Shown here piece by piece: positions 18,830-29,732 of a stretch of DNA of 64,000 nucleotides. The notes under the pieces were generated by a model, which saw only the letters and a program-made list of their open reading frames with translations, was not told the origin of the DNA and searched no databases. Source of the stretch: Stomorhina lunata (Eukaryota; Arthropoda; Insecta; Diptera; Rhiniidae); the NCBI GenBank assembly GCA_933228675.1, contig OW121744.1:61173928-61237927 (forward strand), read 5' to 3'. Made by a program: the position numbers and the translations under genes. Each line of letters starts with the position of its first letter. Position 1 is the first letter of the stretch.

Positions 18830-20153
18830 TTAAAATTTTTTCTATAGAAAAAATTTCATTATAAAATTTTTTCTATAGAAAAAATTTCATTATAAAATTT
18901 TTTCTATAGAAAAAATTTCATTATAAAATTTTTTCTATAGAAAAAATTTCATTATAAAATTTTTTCTATAGAAAAAATTTCATTATAAAATTTTTTCTAT
19001 AGAAAAAATTTCATTATAAAATTTTTTCTATAGAAAAAATTTCATTATAAAATTTTTTCTATAGAAAAAAATTCATTGTCAAATTTTTTCTACAGAAAAA
19101 ATTTCATTATAAAATTTTTTCTATAGAAAAAATTTCATTATCAAATTTTTTCTACAGAAAAAATTTCATTATAAAATTTTTTCTATAGAAAAAATTTCAT
19201 TATAAAATTTTTTCTATAGAAAAAATTTCATTATAAAATTTTTTCTATAGAAAAAATTTCATTATAAAATTTTTTCTATAGAAAAAATTTCATTATAAAA
19301 TTTTTTCTATAGAAAAAATTTCATTATAAAATTTTTTCTATAGAAAAAATTTCATTATAAAATTTTTTCTATAGAAAAAATTTCATTATAAAATTTTTTC
19401 TATAGAAAAATTTTCATTATAAAATTTTTTATATAGAAAAATTTTCATTATAAAATTTTTTCTATAGAGAAATTTTTATTATAAAATTTTTTGTATAGAA
19501 AAATTTTCATTATAAAATTTTTTATATAGAAAAATTTTCATTATAAAATTTTTGCTATAGAAAAATTTTCATTATAAAATTTTTTCTATAGAGGAATTTT
19601 CATTATACAATTTTTTCTATAGAAAAAATTTCATTATAAAATTTTTCTATAGAAAAAATTTCATTATTAATTTTTTTCTATAGAAAAAATATCATTATAA
19701 AATGTTTTTTATAGAAAAATTTTCATTATAAAATATTTTTTATAGAAAATTTTTCTATAGAAAAATTTTGATTATAAAAATTTTTCTATAGAAAAATTTT
19801 GATTATAAAATTTTTTCTATAGAAAAATTTTCATTATAAAATTTTTTCTATAGAGAAATTTTTATTATAAAATTTTTTGTATAGAAAAATTTTCTTTATA
19901 AAATTTTTTGTATAGAAAAATTTTCATTATAAAATTTTTTCTATAGAAAAATTTTCATTATAAAATTTTTTCTATAGAAAAATTTTCATTATAAAATTTT
20001 TTCTATAGAAAAATTTTCATTATAAAATTTTTTCTATAGAGAAATTTTTATTATAAAATTTTTTGTATAGAAAAATTTTCATTATAAAATTTTTTCTATA
20101 GAAAAATTTTCATTATAAAATTTTTTCAATAGAAAAATTTTCATCATAAAATT
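18830..20153. repeat. 31-bp satellite array S5
   Basis: About 42 units, mostly T6 CTATAG A6 TTTCATTAT AAAA. The proximal part (to about 19400) is homogeneous. The distal part is more diverged (GATTATAAA, TATATAG, GTATAG variants near 19410-20150), as expected at an array edge. It ends at AAATTATTTGGC. Confidence 0.93.
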
Positions 20154-20230
20154 ATTTGGCAGGCTGTGTAGCTTGTGACGCCGTTTTCCTGAAACCAAAG
20201 GTTACCACAATTTAGGGTGTTTGATAAGAA

Positions 20231-20850
20231 AACAAGTAAGAAAGGTCAATCCCGACTATACGATACCCTTCACCACTAAAGTCATCCAAACATTTTTAAA
20301 GACTTATATATTTCAGCTTTTTCAGTCATTTAGACTTATACCGTCAAATGTGGATCGATTATCTCGAAATTTGGGAAATTGATTACAGTTGTTACAAGAA
20401 CTATGAATGAAAAAATGAAGCCCAGAATTATTATTACCTTCATATTTACGAACGTTTTAATGATTTTCGCCTCGGCGTTTTGACAGAATATTTTGTATGA
20501 GAGCTATGGTTAAATGTGGACCGATTTTAACGAAATTTGACACAGTAATTTTGGTTTACATGAAAAAAATATTGTGGCTAAAATATCAATTCCGGTAGGT
20601 GGCCCCTATGGGAGGTACCAGAAAATTTCATCAAATTATCTATAGAATTGCTACTTGTACTTTGATTACAAGGTTTACATGGGGGTCCAGCTAGACCGAA
20701 GGACGGACATAGTTAAATCGACTCAAGAAGTGATTCTAAGTCTATTGGTATGCTTAAAGGTGGGTCTAAGAATAATATTTCTATGCATTACATATATCAG
20801 TACAAACTTATAATACCTTTTCCACCTATGGTGGTGAAGGGTATAATAAA
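20231..20850 (-). mobile_element. Helentron-like repeat H1, copy 3
   Basis: Opposite orientation to copies 1 and 2. It starts AACAAGTAAGAAAGGTCAAT and ends with the CCACCTATGGTGGTGAAGGG stem-loop region. It is slightly shortened internally. Non-coding. Confidence 0.65.
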
Positions 20851-22123
20851 ATACAAATTCTCAAAAAACATTAATTTTTTTTCATTTCCTTTGCAAACAT
20901 TGTCTCTTCAGAATTTAAGATACAAATTTCAAAATGAATATAAACATTTAAATGTTGATAAACCAAAATCTTGAACAAGGACATCGAAAGTTGCCATGAG
21001 GATAAATGGATGACCGCAATAAAAATACCGCAAGATGAGAAAGAAAGACGGCAAAAAGTACAAGGTGAAATTTGTCAGCTGAAAGTGAATTTATTATTTA
21101 AAATCAACAACATTTGAAGGCATAAAAATTGCCATTTATATTTTACTTTATATTGTTATTAACCGCTTTCTGCACCATGGGCCGCACGGCCAGAGTAAAC
21201 ACGCTTAAGGTTAAATGTATAAAGAAGAGGATAATAAAATAATTAACAGCCGCAAGTAGAAAAAAAAGAACAAAATGTTTATTAAAATGCCAATTTTACA
21301 AAATTTTCAAAATGAGGTCATGAGTTTTTGAGCTGGTAAAACGAGTAAATCCAAACGAATGCAGTTTTTTTTTTGCAAAAAATAATCAATTTATGGCCAA
21401 TTATTTTTCAATGAATTAACAATTTTTTTTTTTTTTTTGAAACGCCCAAAAAGTTCAATGAATTTCTTAAAATAATCAGCTAAACTGAGAGATTTGTATG
21501 TTTAGGCGAAAATTTAAAATTTTCAAATATGCATAAGTTTCATATTTCATTGTCATGAACATGACAACTGCAGCGTTTGGACAGACATAAAAATGTTTAA
21601 ATACTTTTTTAATTGACATTTGAATCGACAAGTGTATGGACAGACGGATAACAACAACAGACAGTTTGGCTGGTAATTCAACAACAACAAAAAAAGGAAA
21701 ACTGACAAAAAAAATATATGATCACCAAAACACGTAAATTTTATTGTCGGAAGGGAAACTGAAACCTACTCCCAACAGCGTTCTTTCTGTCTGCCTGCCC
21801 TTCAGTTCCTTCGTCTCAAACAGCCGGACATGTGTAATCCAGGCAATAAACAAAACGATTTGATGATTTTTTTAAATTTAACACTGAATTAAAAATATTA
21901 AATTTCCACTAAATTTGTGATATGTGGCGAAATAATGACATTGTAATTTAAAACATTTTAATTTGTTCTTTCTTTTTTATTTTTATCGTAATGAAGTAAA
22001 AAATTCTATTAATGAAATTTTTTTTTCTAAAATTTTTAAAGTGAAACGATCTTTGAAGCTTCAAGGTCTGTGTTGAAATGTTTATACTTTCGTTGCAGCA
22101 AAAAAAAAAAAAAGAATTCAAAA
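20851..22123. other. 1.3 kb of apparently unique non-coding DNA
   Basis: AT-rich with poly(T), CAA-rich and CTGTCTGCC-like stretches typical of fly intergenic or intronic DNA. No credible reading frame or repeat partner. Confidence 0.4.
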
Positions 22124-22125
22124 TA

Positions 22126-22831
22126 CAGGCAACTCCCGGTAAAACGAAATATATAATGTCAGGCTCATTCGTAATACAGAAATATTCGTTATATCGCAAA
22201 GCTTTTATACTCTACTTCACCATAGATATATTGGTCTGAGACCACCGACTAATCTACTCATAATCAATAACTGACTCGATTTAACGATGTCAATTCGTTC
22301 GACTGCTGTTCAGGCTTGTCATCAATGTAATCTCCTTATAAAAGTCCCATTTTCTAGGATAATTTCATAAAAGTTAGTACAGACATCTTTTTCATAGTGA
22401 GACTAACAATACTAAAATCGGTTCTTTATTTCAGAAACCTTTCATAGGTCTGGCTTCCCGAAATTTAGATTTTGCCCTCAAATTTTATTATATGTATTTA
22501 TACAAAATTAAGAGGAAATATTTATTTAAGATTTAAAAATCACTGTACGAAATTTTCGTTGGAATCGGTCAAAATCTTACGAAAACGACAATTTGATTCT
22601 TTTTTTGCACAGTTTACATATTTTTTACTTTCTTTTTAGTCGGTTTTCAAATACACATTAATTAAATGTTTAAATTCATGGACATTTTTCATAACTTTTT
22701 TTTATTATTCGTTATATCGCGTATTAAATTTCCTTAATATTCGCTATATAAGGTATTCAATGGAAAAAATAATAGCGTTCGTTATATCCAATTTCCGTTA
22801 AACCGGGATTCGTTATAACCGGCTTTGCCTG
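22126..22831. mobile_element. pogo/Tigger-like MITE with TA duplication
   Basis: Starts CAGGCAACTCCCGGTAAAAC and ends CCGGCTTTGCCTG, with TA on both sides (22124-22125, 22832-22833). Both subterminal regions are rich in TTCGTTATAT/ATAACGAA, characteristic of pogo-family termini. No transposase. The centre (about 22205-22610) contains a degenerate H1-like segment (TACTCTACTTCACCATAG, TTCCCGAAATTTAG), probably a nested insertion. Confidence 0.6.
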
Positions 22832-22973
22832 TATTTCAAATAAATTTTGAATTTTCATTTCTACACGAATGCACTTTTGCTGTAAGTTAAAGTTTTTGTT
22901 TGTAGTAATAAACATTTCTTTTTGGCATTTGGCCAAAATTGTTTTAAATGAAAATATCACAATAAAATTATTA

Positions 22974-23129
22974 GCTGTGTTCCAGAACTACCAATACTGT
23001 ACAATATTGTACAAGTTTTAATCAGAAACTACAGGAAAGTGTTCCTGTACTAAAAAAAGATGACTTAATTGTAATTTCTGGTTAAAAATTGTACAATATT
23101 GTACAGTTTTGGTAGTTCTGGAACACAGC
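22974..23129. mobile_element. 156-bp palindromic MITE
   Basis: The termini GCTGTGTTCCAGAACTACC are inverted at the two ends (GGTAGTTCTGGAACACAGC). Each arm also carries the perfect palindrome TGTACAATATTGTACA (22997-23012 and 23090-23105). TA flanks are at 22972-22973 and 23130-23131. Non-coding; the TA target suggests Tc1/mariner mobilisation. Confidence 0.75.
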
Positions 23130-23490
23130 TATTACTTGAAATTTTATTTCAATTTTAAGAATTTTTTTTTTCAAATTTTTCAAAAACCAAAAGCGATATG
23201 GGCAAATCCGAAAAAAAATTAACCAAGGACAAAATTTTAAAACTTTCAAAATCACGTATTTGTGTATATGAAAAATTTTACCTTATATGGAACCTTTAGA
23301 ATATATAATGGATATAATTCTTGATTGGTCTCTTCGCTAATGGCAGGTCTTTATTTGCACCCATTTCAAATTTTTATACATTTTTTAACATAAAAGGTTT
23401 TTTAGAAGTTCATAAAAATCAAAAAAACATCCATTTAAGTATAAAGTTTCGGTATGGGCTCAAAGTCTGTTTAATTTTATACAATTAGAC

Positions 23491-24990
23491 GTAAAAGACC
23501 CCAACAAAAGTAATTGGAGTGATATAAATAACGCCAAGTAAAAAAGAGCTTACAGTGTGTAGCGTCCGTCACAGAAATAAAGGTTTTTTTAATTTCACTA
23601 GTGAAAATTTTCTTGTTTCTCCAATTGAACTTGGTTCGTAAAGAGAACTTATAGTATACTTTACATTAGGCTAAAAATATATAAATGTTAATACAGCATT
23701 TTACAGAATAATATATATAGGAAAGTGTGTAACGTCCGTCACAGTATATAATTTTTACAAAAATATATTTATTAAATACAATATTTACCAACACATATTT
23801 GTCTTATTCATAAAGCAATAACATTGTCTATATCCACAGATTAAATTTAAGGTATTAGGTGTTAAAAAAAATATACAGTGGGGCAAATTTAATGCTTTTG
23901 AAGTTTGTTTTATTTTTTTTTTCTTATTTTTGGGACACTCTAACAGCTAGCCGCAGCATTCTTTCGACGAAAAATAAAACGTAAAAAGTGAAAAACTTTA
24001 AATAAATATATGTATGTATGTAGCCGTTTTGTGAAATATTAAATTGTGCCCAAAAATCGCATTGTAACCGCGAACATGAAAAGGAAGAAGATGAAATTCG
24101 GGAACAAATAAAACCATTATTTTCACTGATTAACGAACCCTTAAAAAAAATATGAACTTTTTTCTAATAAAAAACATTCAAGTAACTGTATCGTCCCCAC
24201 GTAGCGTCCGCAACAGTTCATTTATGGATTTTTGGTGAAACTGGAAACTTTAAAATATTTTGTAAAAGCTGTTTTGTAATCCTCTGAAAAGGAAGGAGAT
24301 GAAATTCGGGAACAAATAAAACCATTATTTTCACTGATTAACAAACCCTTCAAAAAAATATAAAATATGCATTTTTTTCTAATAAAAAACATTCCAGTAA
24401 AAACTGTATCGTCCGTCACGTAGCGTCCGCAACAGTTTATTTATGGATTTTTGGTGAAACTGGAAACTTTAAAATATTTTATAAAAGCTGTTTTGTAATC
24501 CTCTGATTTTCCTCTATCTTTAACGTATTTACAATTTTTTTATTCTATGCCCGATTTGATGAAAATTACAGAAACATGTGTTGACAAAAAATGTCACTTC
24601 TATTTTTTGTAGCGTCCGTCACAACACATTAAAAGCGAATATCTTTTTCCTCCAAAAGAAGTATGTAAATTAACAAATGCCATTCGATAGCACATTCGAT
24701 GGGCTAATATTCTCAGAAATCTGTGCAAAGATATCTAGAGTAGAACCGCAATGGGATATATTTAAGTACAACAAAATCTGTAGAAATGTATTGTCCGTCA
24801 CGCAGGATTTGCCCATATATATATTATGAATCCTTATGAAATTCTAAGACTATTGAATTTCATAAGGATTCGATGGGCTAATATTCTCAGAAATCTGTGC
24901 AAAGATATCTAGAGTAGAACCGCAATGGGATATATTTAAGTACAACAAAATCCGTACAAATGTATTGTCCGTCACGAAGGATTTGCCCAT
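23491..24990 (+). repeat. Repeat D with dispersed GTCCGTCAC motifs, copy 1
   Basis: Homologous to 52306-52969 plus 58976-59290. A motif of the form GTAGCGTCCGTCACAG, or CGTCCGCAACAG, recurs at irregular spacing (about 23556, 23728, 24198, 24407, 24418, 24608, 24787, 24961). Two internal tandem duplications are visible, of ~207 bp (24086-24500) and ~171 bp (24698-25020). The element ends near GCAGGATTTGCCCATAT. No protein is encoded and the class is unknown. An A/B-type element inserted in the other copy gives an empty-site comparison at about 24178. Confidence 0.6.
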
Positions 24991-25189
24991 ATATATTCTG
25001 AATCCTTATGAAATTCTAAGACTATTGAGCAATGTCCGTCTGTTGAAATCACGATAACGCCTCAACGAAAGGAGCTAGCTCACAGAAACTTAGTTAAAAC
25101 ATTCTTTATTTCATAGGAAATTTTGGTATTGAAATTGGGCAAAATCGGTTAACTTGACCATAGCTTCCGTATAACCTCGCCTAGGCTAA

Positions 25190-26066
25190 TCGCTTATATA
25201 TTTAATCTATTTCCGTCATTTGGACTTATATGAGAGCTAGGGGTCAAATGTGGAAAATTGATTACAGTTGTTACAAAAAAAAAGTATGCAAAAAATAAAC
25301 TTAAAACTCTCATTATCTTCGGATTTACGAGCGTTTTAGTCAATTTTGTCTCATTTAGTGCGTTTTGAGAAAAGAAAAAATATTGATTTTTGTGGCCAAT
25401 ATATCAATTCCTATCAAGACCTATGGAAGGTACCATAAATAATGGACCGATTTTGACGAGTTTCAATAGCCATGGTCCCATTATCAAAAAAAAAATAATC
25501 TGTGCCAAATTTCATCAAAATATCTTTAGAATTGCGACCTGTAGTTTGATTACAAGGTTTACATGGGGGTCCAGCCAGCCAGACGGACGGGCGGACGGAC
25601 ATCGCTAAATCGACACAGAAAGTGATTCTAAGCCTAATGGGTCTAAGATAAATATTTATATGCGTTACATACATCATTTCCACCTATGGTGGTGAAGGGT
25701 ATAAATATTGATATTTGTGGCCAATATATCAATTCCGGGAAGTGGGACCTATGGGAAGTACCATTAAAAATGGACCGATTTTGACGAATTTCAATAGCCA
25801 TGGTCTCAGATTAAAAAAAAAATTATCTGTGCCAAATTTAATCAAATTATCTCTAGAATTGCGATATGTACTTTGATTACATGGTTTATATGGGGGCCAG
25901 CCAGCCGTTTAGCCAGACGGATGGGCAGACAGACAGACGGAATAACTGACTGACATCACTAAATCGACTCAGAAAGTAATTCTAAGCCTATTGGTATACT
26001 AAAAGGTGGGTCATACATAAGCACAAACTTATAATACCCTTTGCGCCTATGGTGGTGAAGGGTATC
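25190..26066 (-). mobile_element. Helentron-like repeat H1, two partial copies in tandem
   Basis: A truncated copy (25190-25702) ends in the CACCTATGGTGGTGAAGGG terminus and is followed at once by a second partial copy (25703-26066). The second starts inside the element (TATTGATATTTGTGGCC) and ends in GCCTATGGTGGTGAAGGG. Each has a GACGGACGGGCGGACGG-like tract. Head-to-tail partial copies are common among rolling-circle-type elements. Confidence 0.6.
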
Positions 26067-26095
26067 TTATTATATTCTTAAACGAGCAATAATTG

Positions 26096-26100
<5 letters not shown>

Positions 26101-26127
<27 letters not shown>
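26101..26127. repeat. (AT)n microsatellite in Helitron-like copy 2
   Basis: A 27-bp alternating AT run, preceded by GTATGT, which breaks the longer TA tract seen in copy 1. Confidence 0.95.
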
Positions 26128-26132
<5 letters not shown>

Positions 26133-26836
26133 GCTATCTCGAAAACGGCTCTAACGATTTTGATAAAATTTGGACAGTGGGTACCTTTTTTGATGTATAG
26201 GTCGAAGAAGAAGGAACTTTTGGAACCTTTACCTCTAAGAGAGTAAAAACGGGTAAAAAGGGGAAAAATCGAAAATGTCATATCTCCTTAAGTAATAGGT
26301 ATAGAAATAAAATAAAAATTACGTTTTTAACAGCTATGAAAATAAGCGGACAGGTGTTTGGTACTTTTTTGAAACTATGTCCTGTAGGGGGTAAAAGAGG
26401 GTGAAAATAGTTCTTTTGGTACTTTTTTAACCGACTCTTATATTTTAAACCAAAGAATATAGAAAGAAACTTTGTACTGCAGTCAATAGATGTAGAAGAA
26501 ATATTGAACACGTACTTGGTACTTTTTTGATTTTGGGGCCAAAATTTGTAAAAAGGGATAAAATGATATCTTAACATCTCAAAAGTAATATGAATAGGAA
26601 TTATGTTAACTGCGTTTAATTAAAATGTACCGAATTCAATTGGTACCAAAGAAGTAACAAATAAGCATATGGAACTTTTTGAAAGTAGTGGATAAAAAGG
26701 GGAAATGTTATAACTTTTAAACAAATGAATGTTTGTATGTATGTTCTTTATAGAATAGTAAACTGTGAATTTGATCATATTGAGCTCTTTAGCGAAGATG
26801 TTACGGATAAGCCGGGGAAGGTTTTTAAGTTGGTAA

Positions 26837-27458
26837 AGGTACGGTCAGACTCATTAAACATTTAAATCAAATATTTTGAGTAAAATATTGTCAAAACAAT
26901 ATAATAAAAAATTTGTGGTCACACTTGCACATTTATTTGACGATTTTTATTTGATAAAATACAGAAAAAATATGTTCAAAGTATAAACAAAAAAACAGGT
27001 TCTATTTATGGTCACACTGAAGATTAAATATTTTCCCAAAAAATATTTGATAAAATTTTTTCAAAACAAAATTGTGTATCTGGCAATTTGTTTCTCATAT
27101 TTGAGTTGTTGTTTCTCAAATTTGATGTTGTTGTTTCTCAAAATTGATGTTGTTGTTTCTCAAATTTGATGTTGTTGTTTCTGTTTGAATAGTAAACAAT
27201 ACAAATGAACAGCTGTTATTTGCCCCTGTTTGATGTTACAAAAATTTTGTAAGATTAAATAATTATTTGATCAAAATTTAATAAAATATTTGCTCTTGCG
27301 TGGTCACATTAGGAAAATTTTTATTTGCTGGCAAATGATTTTGTTTTGTTCAAATCAACATGTTTCTGGTTTGAACCTCAAAAATATTTTGTGGTCAGAC
27401 TACGAGGATCAAATATTTGATAATTTCGATTAAATGTTTAATCAATGTGACCGTAGCT
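26837..27458. mobile_element. 622-bp MITE with TAA duplication (Harbinger-like)
   Basis: The ends are AGGTACGGTCAGACTCATTA and the inverse of AGCTACGGTCACATTGATTA. TAA flanks both sides (26834-26836, 27459-27461). The two other Helitron-like copies give the uninterrupted site (GTTGATAAGACTAATTT at 8275-8292), which confirms the boundaries. A 3-bp TWA target is typical of PIF/Harbinger. The interior has three 22-bp units GTTGTTTCTCAAATTTGATG+TT (27108-27180) and many TTTGAT/ATCAAA motifs. No transposase. Confidence 0.8.
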
Positions 27459-28189
27459 TAAGACTAATTTCCGTTAAGTGGCGCCACTGAAAATTACTAA
27501 AAATTAATTAAATCGTAAACTGTATATTTGATCATGCTATGATCTTTAGCAAAGTTGTAGCGCATTAGCCGGCAAAGGTTTTTTAATTGGTGTGATAATT
27601 TCCGACAGATGGCGCTACTCAAAGTCAATTTAATCGTAAGCTGTACATTTAATCATGCTATAATCTTTAGCAAAATTGTTGCGGATAAGCCGACGAAGGT
27701 TTATTAATGGGAATGACCAAAGTCCAACGGGTGGCGCCACTGAAAATTACTCAAAACGAATTAAATCGTAAACTTTGCATTTGATCATGTTATAATCATT
27801 AGAAAAGTTGTTACGCATAAGCAGACGAAGGATTCTTTGTTGGTATGAACAACTTCAGGTGGCGCCACTGAAAATTACTCAAAATGAAATAAATCGTAAA
27901 CTGTGCATTTGATCAGGCTATAATATTTAGCAAAGTTGTTGCGCATGAGTCGACGGAGGTTTCTGTTGGTATGACCAATTTCTAAAATTTTTCAAAATTA
28001 GTTAATCTGTAAACTATGCAAACTATGTGTTGATCGGAAAAAATGAATAAAATAATTCGAAATTAACTGAAAATTTGCACAAAATGCTTATCATAAAGTT
28101 CCGAGCAAGGCTCGGTCAACCAGGTACTAAACACTTAAATGCCAGTAAATCTAAAACTATAACAGATATAACCACTTAATTAAGCACAA

Positions 28190-28700
28190 GTAAGTCTTAT
28201 GTCAATTTTGTCACAATCGATCACCAAGAGCTAGAGAGACACAATTTTACAAAAGTATTAACGATACGTCATAGAAATTATGTACTGAAAATTGGCGAAA
28301 TCGGTTCACATTTAGTTAGAGCTTCCATATAACCCCGCCCCATCAATCACATTAATGCTGATAAATTGAATACAATTGTAAAACTCATGACGACTAAATT
28401 TGTGATAAAGAAGTTTTATGCAACTATTGGTCAGAACATCAAATTTTATAGGAATCGGTCCATATTTGACTATAGCTTTCATATAAAAACCACTCCTGGA
28501 AACCACAAAAAAATGTAACAAAGGCTATTAAATTAGAAAATATTACAGCTATGGTCACTAAATTGTACAGGAATAAGCTTTATGTAAATACCAGCCAGTG
28601 TGTACAATTTTGTGACCATCGGTCAACAGTTGGCTATAGTTCTTTTATATATAATATCCCCTTTTTATAGCTACAATCAAAAAGATTTGGAGCTTATTAA
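28190..28700 (-). mobile_element. Fragment of Helentron-like family H2
   Basis: Matches the reverse complement of 37500-37900, inside the fuller H2 copy (shared: GATAAATTGAATACAATTGT, ATAACCCCGCCCC). It lacks both termini. No coding. Confidence 0.5.
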
Positions 28701-29732
28701 TAATAAACTATACCCGGTTATGGGGCAAAATCTTTTCAAATTAAGATACACATACCCTCCAGTGTTTTCCTTTTGATCCTAATAATTGAAATATGAAATA
28801 TCAAAGAAATCAAAGTTGAGGTAGAGGTCAGAATGAAAGCCGTCGAATAAGTATGGAATTTTAAACCGTCTTTTGTGGCTCGATTGTGTATTGCAACTCA
28901 ACTTTAATTGTTTTGCCAAATGACATAACGTATGACAACTTCTAAGCTATAATAGAACCTCAGTTGCCTTGTCAATTATTTATCATATTGTAGACGACAA
29001 CAAGAGTCAATTCCAGTTGCCAGTTATAGGTTATTTCAGACAATTCAAATTTTACAAAGTTTTTGCTCAATTAATTGTCTGGTTTTCTTTAGAATAATCG
29101 ACAATATAAGTTGTGAAACATCAAGGATGAAAATATTTCCATAGGACTTTGATCCGAAAAAAATCTTAAAGCGGCATAAATTCTTAAAAGTTTAAATATT
29201 TTCTATATCTCTTTTTTTCACTTTTTTCATTAAAATGTCTGTTTGCTTAAAATTTGTATTGTTCTTAGTTGTCATAATTTTCGATAACTTGTAGCAACTT
29301 ACATGTGTTAACCCTTTATTGCCCAAGTCAAAAGTTAAAATTTAGATTTTTTCTTTTAACCCAAAACCACGAAATTTTATAAATTTTGTAATTTAAAAGT
29401 ATTTGTTTCATACTATTTAAGATGAAGTTAAAAATTGATGTTACCCCTTACAGACATGAAGTCTTAAATGAATATGTCTGTAATAAATTTAGACCCCATG
29501 TTATTTAAGGGTAAATCTATTTTTTTTTTTATCAAAATTCGCTATTTAATTCAATCAACTTGAAAAGGTTGTACGTATAAATATTTAAAAAACATATATC
29601 CAATTTCGAAAAAAATTTCAGCAAACATTCTCCATAGACTGGGCAATAATATTTATTAATAATATAAAGAATATTCTTAATTTGCAATATTTACTGAATA
29701 AAATTAAAAAAAAAAAATACAAAACTGACCAA
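28701..29732. other. 1.0 kb AT-rich interval, nothing recognised
   Basis: Contains poly(T)/poly(A) runs. No credible gene, and no terminal repeats found. Confidence 0.4.

Larger units (their letters stand above)
26067..28130 (+). mobile_element. Helitron-like element, copy 2
   Basis: Begins CTTATTATATTCTTAAACGAGC directly after the H1 terminus at 26066, has an (AT)n tract (26101-26127) and the ~130-bp tandem units (27480-27960), and ends with the CCGAGCAAGGCTCGG hairpin and ACCAGGTACT. It is interrupted by a 622-bp MITE (26837-27458). Non-coding. Confidence 0.6.

Noticed and set aside
14077..20153. CRISPR-like array
   Set aside because: Regular repeats but no unique spacers, and the genome is an animal's. 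It is satellite DNA.
9458..20153. CTATAG core as heat-shock element or MEF2 site
   Set aside because: TTC and GAA are four bases apart, not two as in a heat-shock element, and CTATAG lacks the inner bases of CTAWWWWTAG. No support for either factor.
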